From positions 336,501-400,500 of the forward strand of contig JAVKOQ010000011.1 of NCBI GenBank assembly GCA_031835245.1: a DNA stretch of 64,000 bases. The letters are read 5' to 3'. This document shows positions 59,476 to 64,000 of this stretch, one piece after another. The position numbers were made by a program, and so were the translations under genes. The notes below the pieces were generated by a model. That model did not search any database, was not told the origin of the DNA, and was given only the letters and a program-made list of their open reading frames with translations. Every line of letters starts with the position of its first letter. Within the stretch, counting starts at the first letter, position 1. This DNA is from Balamuthia mandrillaris. Taxonomy: Eukaryota; Discosea; Longamoebia; Balamuthiidae.

Positions 59476-61561
59476 GGGACAACTGCTTTGGTGTCCTTGG
59501 TTGTGTATCATCCACCATGGCTCTGAAGTCTTTGGTTGTTTCTGTATCTTTATTATCAATTCCTTAAACTCTGAGTGTTGGTAAAATCACCAACACTTAT
59601 CTCAAGACTCCTCATGTTGGATCCGTCCCGGACCCTCAGCTCTCCTTTCTTTTGTATCCCCCATCCTTCCTTTCTCCCTTTTCCCCTCTCTCTCGGTGTA
59701 CTTTGAAGCAACGTCGGAGATTCACTTTCGTTGTCCTTCTATTCTCTTGAATACACTCCTTGTCTCGTCACTGACTCTTTCCTTCCTAAGGTTGGATTTA
59801 ACCATGAGGAACATATGACAAATATGTATTCTTTCCATAAAAATTCATTCAATTGGCAGTAAAATTGATTCAATATAACAGTTTAAAAAGGTTTGTAAAT
59901 AAAGTCCTCTTTTTTAAGTTTGTAGATAAAAATTAAATAAAGGAAAAATTATTTTTTGAACAAAAAATTATTTTTTTGACAAAGCCACCATTCTGCCTTT
60001 ACACTTTTCCAAATTTTCCTAACAAAACATGAACTGGGTGTGTGCCATTGCAATGGCAATAGATCATTACCAGAATAATATGACAAGAGCAACAGCAACA
60101 ACAATGACAATGATAATAACAAAGACAAAGGTGATTGTGATAATGATGATAATGGTGATAGTGATGATGATGATGATAGTGATGGTAATGTTGATGCTAC
60201 TAAAAATGCATTCTATTCAAAGGTAAAAGGGAGTTGTTGAGAAAGAAGTGAATGACTCTTGCAGTTGTTCTACACAGAAGGACATCCTAAAGCAAAAAAA
60301 ATCCTCTATCAAATCTTGTTTATCAAGATCTGGAATGAAGACTACTACTTGTTAGTGATGATCTCAGGAGTAAAAGGAGTACGAGTGAGTGTAAGTGCTG
60401 TCAACGTGGGAGGAGTGTGTATACTTGTGAAAAAGTCATATTCTATGCCATCTTGGGTGCACAGGCTGGCTATTAAAGTGGAAGATGGTTGGGTCTGTAT
60501 AGTGTCTAAAGCCTGTGACTGTTGAGAAGGGACTAAGAGAGGTCAAGTAGGGGAACACATGTGTTGCTATGTATCACAACCATGTGTAGAAGGGGAAAAA
60601 GTGCTGATCTGTTTGGAGAAAGCTGCAAACCAAGGTGTCCCTTAGAGTTGCAATGTTAGCAAGAACGCCAATGAGTAAGTGTGACATAGAAGAGAGCAAC
60701 AAGGGAGGGGACACATGTGAAAAAGGTGTAAAAGAGCTATTGAAAGAAGAGTGAAAGGTAGAAGAGTGACCTAGTGTGGCTGTAAGGAAAAGCAACAGAG
60801 TTGTTGATTCATTCTTCTAAAGCCTTTCTAGTGTGCTTAGTACTGAAGGAAGCAGTGTGAGTGCTGTTCTCTGATCCCAAGACTGGAGTAGGTTGTGTGT
60901 AAGGGGAAAGAGTGAAGGAAAGAGATTTGAAGAGGGAAAGCTGTGCTGTTGTTTGTGTATGTAAAGCACAACTGGGCACAAAGAAACAGTGAGGCCCTTA
61001 GATTTTTTTCTTTTACAGATAAAAAAAAATTGCAGTAAAGACAAAATAAAGCTAAGATTGGCAAATAAAGCTAAGATTGGGATTAAAGGCAAATGCTGTT
61101 TTTAATATAAACAATTTTTGACAGTTAGCCATTAGCAATCTGCATCAATTGCAGAGAGCCATCTGAAAAGATAACTTTAACTAAGAGTAAACGGTGATTG
61201 TAATCAAACAACACCTTGATGGTTATTCAGTGAGAAAGACTCAGTTCAACATGAACCCAGAAACAATGTTGTTATCACTAATACACCATGACTGTTAAGA
61301 AGGGGCTTACACAGTATGAGTAGGGCCGGGAAGTTGCAAGGTAGCAGCAGTGTTGTATTGTTACTCTCTAGCAGCTGTATGCGTTTTAACAGCCCAAGCA
61401 GCTTTCTCTTTGGCCAAAGATGTAGGTCCAGTTTCTCTTTCAGATACAAATGTAGTGGGTATCATAACTAGGGGAAAAAGGCAAAAACTATTGATCTGTT
61501 TCAATGGAAAATGCAACCAGGGTATTACCCAGAATTTTTGCCTTGCATTATCTCCAATGAG
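59476..61561. other. AT-rich DNA without recognised genes
   Basis: About 2.1 kb. It includes GAT/TGATAA-rich simple sequence at 60095-60195, a direct AAATAAAGCTAAGATTGG doubling at about 61043-61082, and a GC-richer 180-bp block (59615-59797) with an LTR-like start (TGTTGGATCC) that I could not confirm. Open frames present are not supported. Confidence 0.
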
Positions 61562-61812
61562 TGTTGTAAAATAAGAACAGGAATGATGGCGGAGACAAAC
61601 TAAGTACGAGACCCGAACTTAATTTACTAAAAGTGAAGAGTACAAGTGATAGTAAAGTATCTTGTGTTTTGTTGTAAGTTGTTTTGAGAGGAAAAAGAAG
61701 AAGAAGCAAGGAGACGCAGTATTTAAGCTAGAACAATTATCCAAAAAAGAAGAACAGAGAATATCAGCATAAAAGGGCAGAGAGAGAAAACAACAAGAAA
61801 GGAGAAGTTCAA
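61562..61812 (+). repeat. LTR-like dispersed repeat, copy 2
   Basis: Begins TGTTGTAAAATAAGAACAGG. The same 100-bp opening stands at 63896-64000, and its inner part matches 55284-55475. Its right end adjoins LINE sequence. Consistent with a solo LTR; no internal region recognised. Treated as a fossil. Confidence 0.
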
Positions 61813-61924
61813 GAAAGGAGAAGTTGGACATCGAGAGGTTTCCTCAGGTCAACAGGCATGAGGGAGAGGTCGATAGGAAGAGAAGAAGGGCTATTATGTT
61901 GGAGTTTTCCAACATGAGCAGACA

Positions 61925-63933
61925 ACAAATAGCATTCATCAAACGTTCTTTCCTTGGGTTGGTAATCACTATACTCCGTTGTTGTCCAACAGAACATCTT
62001 CCATTTGTCAAGTTATGTCATATCCATCCTCTTGTTCCTCTTTCTCCTTCGGCTGCATACTCCACCTTGGCTACTTGAGTGAAGGCCCTCATCCTCTTGG
62101 CTTCTGTTTCAACATCACTCGTCCCATCACCTCCCTCACCTTCTTTCTTCTCACCTTCCTCATCTCTTGCTTGGCTTATCTCTTCAAGTAGCTCAAAGAG
62201 GCCATCTTGCCTCTCATCTTGTCTTTCCAACTCACAGTAGGCCTTGATGGTCGACTAGCCCAATTCTGCTCTACAAACCCCTGCCACAGTCCTTTGATGA
62301 ACTTGCAATACACTTCTTGCTGTCTTATTCCACATATCCTAGCTTTGATCTTCTTCCACCATGATTTGGAAAGCTCAGTTATGCATAGTTCATATGACAA
62401 GGTAGCCTTGATAACAGCCTCTATAGCAATCTAGGCAGTGTACGTATCAAGGCCTTGAGTAATATCTCCCCCTATAGGGGGCTTGCTTTGCCTTGATGAT
62501 CCTCTCCTTGGCGTGAGTTGTCCATTTCCCACTTTCTTCAAACCACAGTCCCAGGTACTAGGCCTCCTTCACACGTTTCACAGCCTCCTCCTTAAGACTC
62601 CTAAGACTCCACTCTTGAAAATGAGCCTTCTTTCCTTGTACTAGCACCACTGATTTCTTTGCATTAAACTCTAAGTCCCAGAGCATTGTCAAGCATGTCA
62701 TATACCTTGCTGATATCCAACAGAGCAATATAGTTATGTTCTTTGCTTCTTTTCATCAGGCATTTCTTCAACTGCCACACTTCAATAAATGACTTCCCTT
62801 CCTTTTCTAAATACGCCCTGGCAATTACTTATCCCCCCTTGCTCTATGTTCAACTGTACCAAGATAGCTCCTTCAAATACCTTGGCTGCATTGCATAGGA
62901 GAGTAAGTAGTTTGGTGGATTCTGGGGATCTCCTGCCTTATGCAAGGGGATAACCACTCCCTGTTTTCACTCCTTGGGGAATATGCCTTGGTTCTCAATG
63001 GCCTGGATCAGTGTCCAAGTTGCATCTTGCACATGTTTACCTCTATACTTCATCATTTCCCTATCAATATTGTCCACACTAGCTGCATTGCCCACCCTCA
63101 ATGTTTTCCTCCATGCAAGATTAAAGCTCTCCTTCTTAAGCCAGTTACTGCCAGACCAAGTTGGTCCTGCTGGACCTGCTTCCTCTCAATGCAATCTCCC
63201 AATCCTTCCTTCCTAGCTTTGCCCAATGTTCCTTGAAGGCTGTTGTGCTACCTTGGTGCTCAATAACTGCTTTGGGCTCTGCTCTACGCTTTGCCACTAT
63301 CCTTCACATTTCTGCATTTCCTTGATGTTCTCTTGCCTCCTCCACCTCATCCAGTCCCATTTGTTGGCTCGTCACAACTTCACAAACCTTTTCCTGAGTT
63401 CCACAAATTCCTCTCTGGCCTTTCCATCATCCTTTCCTTCTCTTAGCCACTGACTATGGGCTTTCACTACCTGCTTATTCAAGGATGTTAACTCTGCTGT
63501 TCACTGTGGCCTCTTTGCCCTGCTCATTGTTGCTCCTGGCAGTCTCCTTTCTCTACCAAACCATCTCATTGCACTATTCCGCAATCCTTTTTTCCACTGA
63601 TACCTTATACTGATTATACAGAGGCAACTCTGTTCTGCCAGTTCCACTCAAGTGGAGTTGGGCATTTGTTGCTCTTTTCTTTCTCTGATGTTCCTCCTGA
63701 AGCTCTCTCAAATGAAGAAATCTGCGCCATCCCCTTCCATAGTCACTTCTCCCTGGAGCAGCCCCTCCACCTATCCATTGATATCCCTTTAGGTAAGGAG
63801 CAACCTTCCTTCTATGTTCACACACTCCAATAATGTCAAATTGCTTACTATCAGCCCAACAGCTGACCAATTCCTCTTGTCCCCAGCCCCTAGAGTTGTT
63901 GTAAAATAAGAACAGGAATGATGGTAGAGACAA
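61925..63933 (-). mobile_element. Non-LTR retrotransposon (LINE) with endonuclease and reverse-transcriptase remnants
   Basis: Minus strand, 5' end on the right. An AP-endonuclease-like start is at 63574-63933 (RGWGQEELVSCWADSKQ, DIIGVCEHRR). RT-like sequence follows; on the minus strand near 62470-62680 one reads FNAKKSVVLVQGKKA and YLGLWFEESGKWTTHAKERI, the typical RT palm-to-thumb segment. The segment at 61925-62020 equals the piece before the zinc knuckle in the LINE at 56.8 kb, but the knuckle itself is missing. The frame is interrupted at many points, so this is an inactive, internally deleted copy. The LTR-like repeat interrupts both ends. Confidence 0.
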
Positions 63934-64000
63934 TGTAAGTACAAAAATTGAACTTAATTTACTAAAAGTAAAGAGTACAAGTGATTGTAAAGTATCTTGT
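63896..64000 (+). repeat. LTR-like dispersed repeat, copy 3 (runs off the window)
   Basis: Starts TGTTGTAAAATAAGAACAGG directly at the LINE 5' region and matches 61562-61665 with a few differences. It continues beyond base 64000. Confidence 0.

Noticed and set aside
59615-59797. GC-richer block beginning TGTTGGATCC, LTR-like
   Set aside because: No second copy, no target-site duplication and no CA end could be established.
60259-60525. 88-residue plus-strand frame with GGVCILVKKS resembling a LINE endonuclease loop
   Set aside because: Only one short motif fits, and no neighbouring EN or RT sequence was seen.

Overview
The window looks like nuclear DNA of a free-living amoebozoan. The evidence is a Dictyostelium-type STAT, a DRP5/ARC5-type dynamin, a fungal/amoebal-type kinesin-1, genes packed closely on both strands, and many 50-150 nt introns with long CT tracts on the sense strand. 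Discosea (Acanthamoeba/Balamuthia-like) is my guess because U12-type introns are present; the species is not shown by the sequence.

Layout. About 1-53.6 kb is gene-dense. In order: 5' part of exocyst SEC10 (-); an RS-domain/Rh ammonium transporter fusion (+); a WD40 protein (-); UDP-glucose:glycoprotein glucosyltransferase (-); a Nudix hydrolase (+); a DRP5-type dynamin (-); a TOM1/THH1-type seven-pass membrane protein (-); a HIT-like protein (+); SRP68 (-); STAT (+); DHX16/Prp2 (-); U1-70K (+); DDX52/Rok1 (-); a giant TPR protein with acidic DFD/DWG motifs (-); and kinesin-1 (-). From about 53.6 kb to the end the DNA is AT-rich, has no recognisable host gene, and holds LINE fragments, a short element with a clear target-site duplication, an integrase fossil, an LTR-like repeat in three copies, and simple or tandem repeats.

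Themes. Secretory pathway: SEC10 tethers vesicles, SRP68 targets ribosomes, and UGGT checks glycoprotein folding. RNA processing: U1-70K and DHX16 belong to the spliceosome, DDX52 to ribosome assembly. The genes look like ordinary neighbours, not an operon or cluster.

Main discoveries. Four introns in three genes have U12-type (minor spliceosome) signals: three AT-AC and one GT-AG, each with a CCTTAAC/CCTTAAT branch site 12-20 nt from the 3' splice site, and each is the junction that keeps the reading frame. Other points are the RS-domain/Rh fusion, a dynamin whose guanine-specificity motif (TKxD) reads TKFY, a 68-78 bp leader-like sequence shared by two intergenic regions 28 kb apart, and a 3'-flank motif (TTTAATGTAGGCG) seen at the same places and after DHX16. 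Splice sites were read by eye; protein lengths are estimates.
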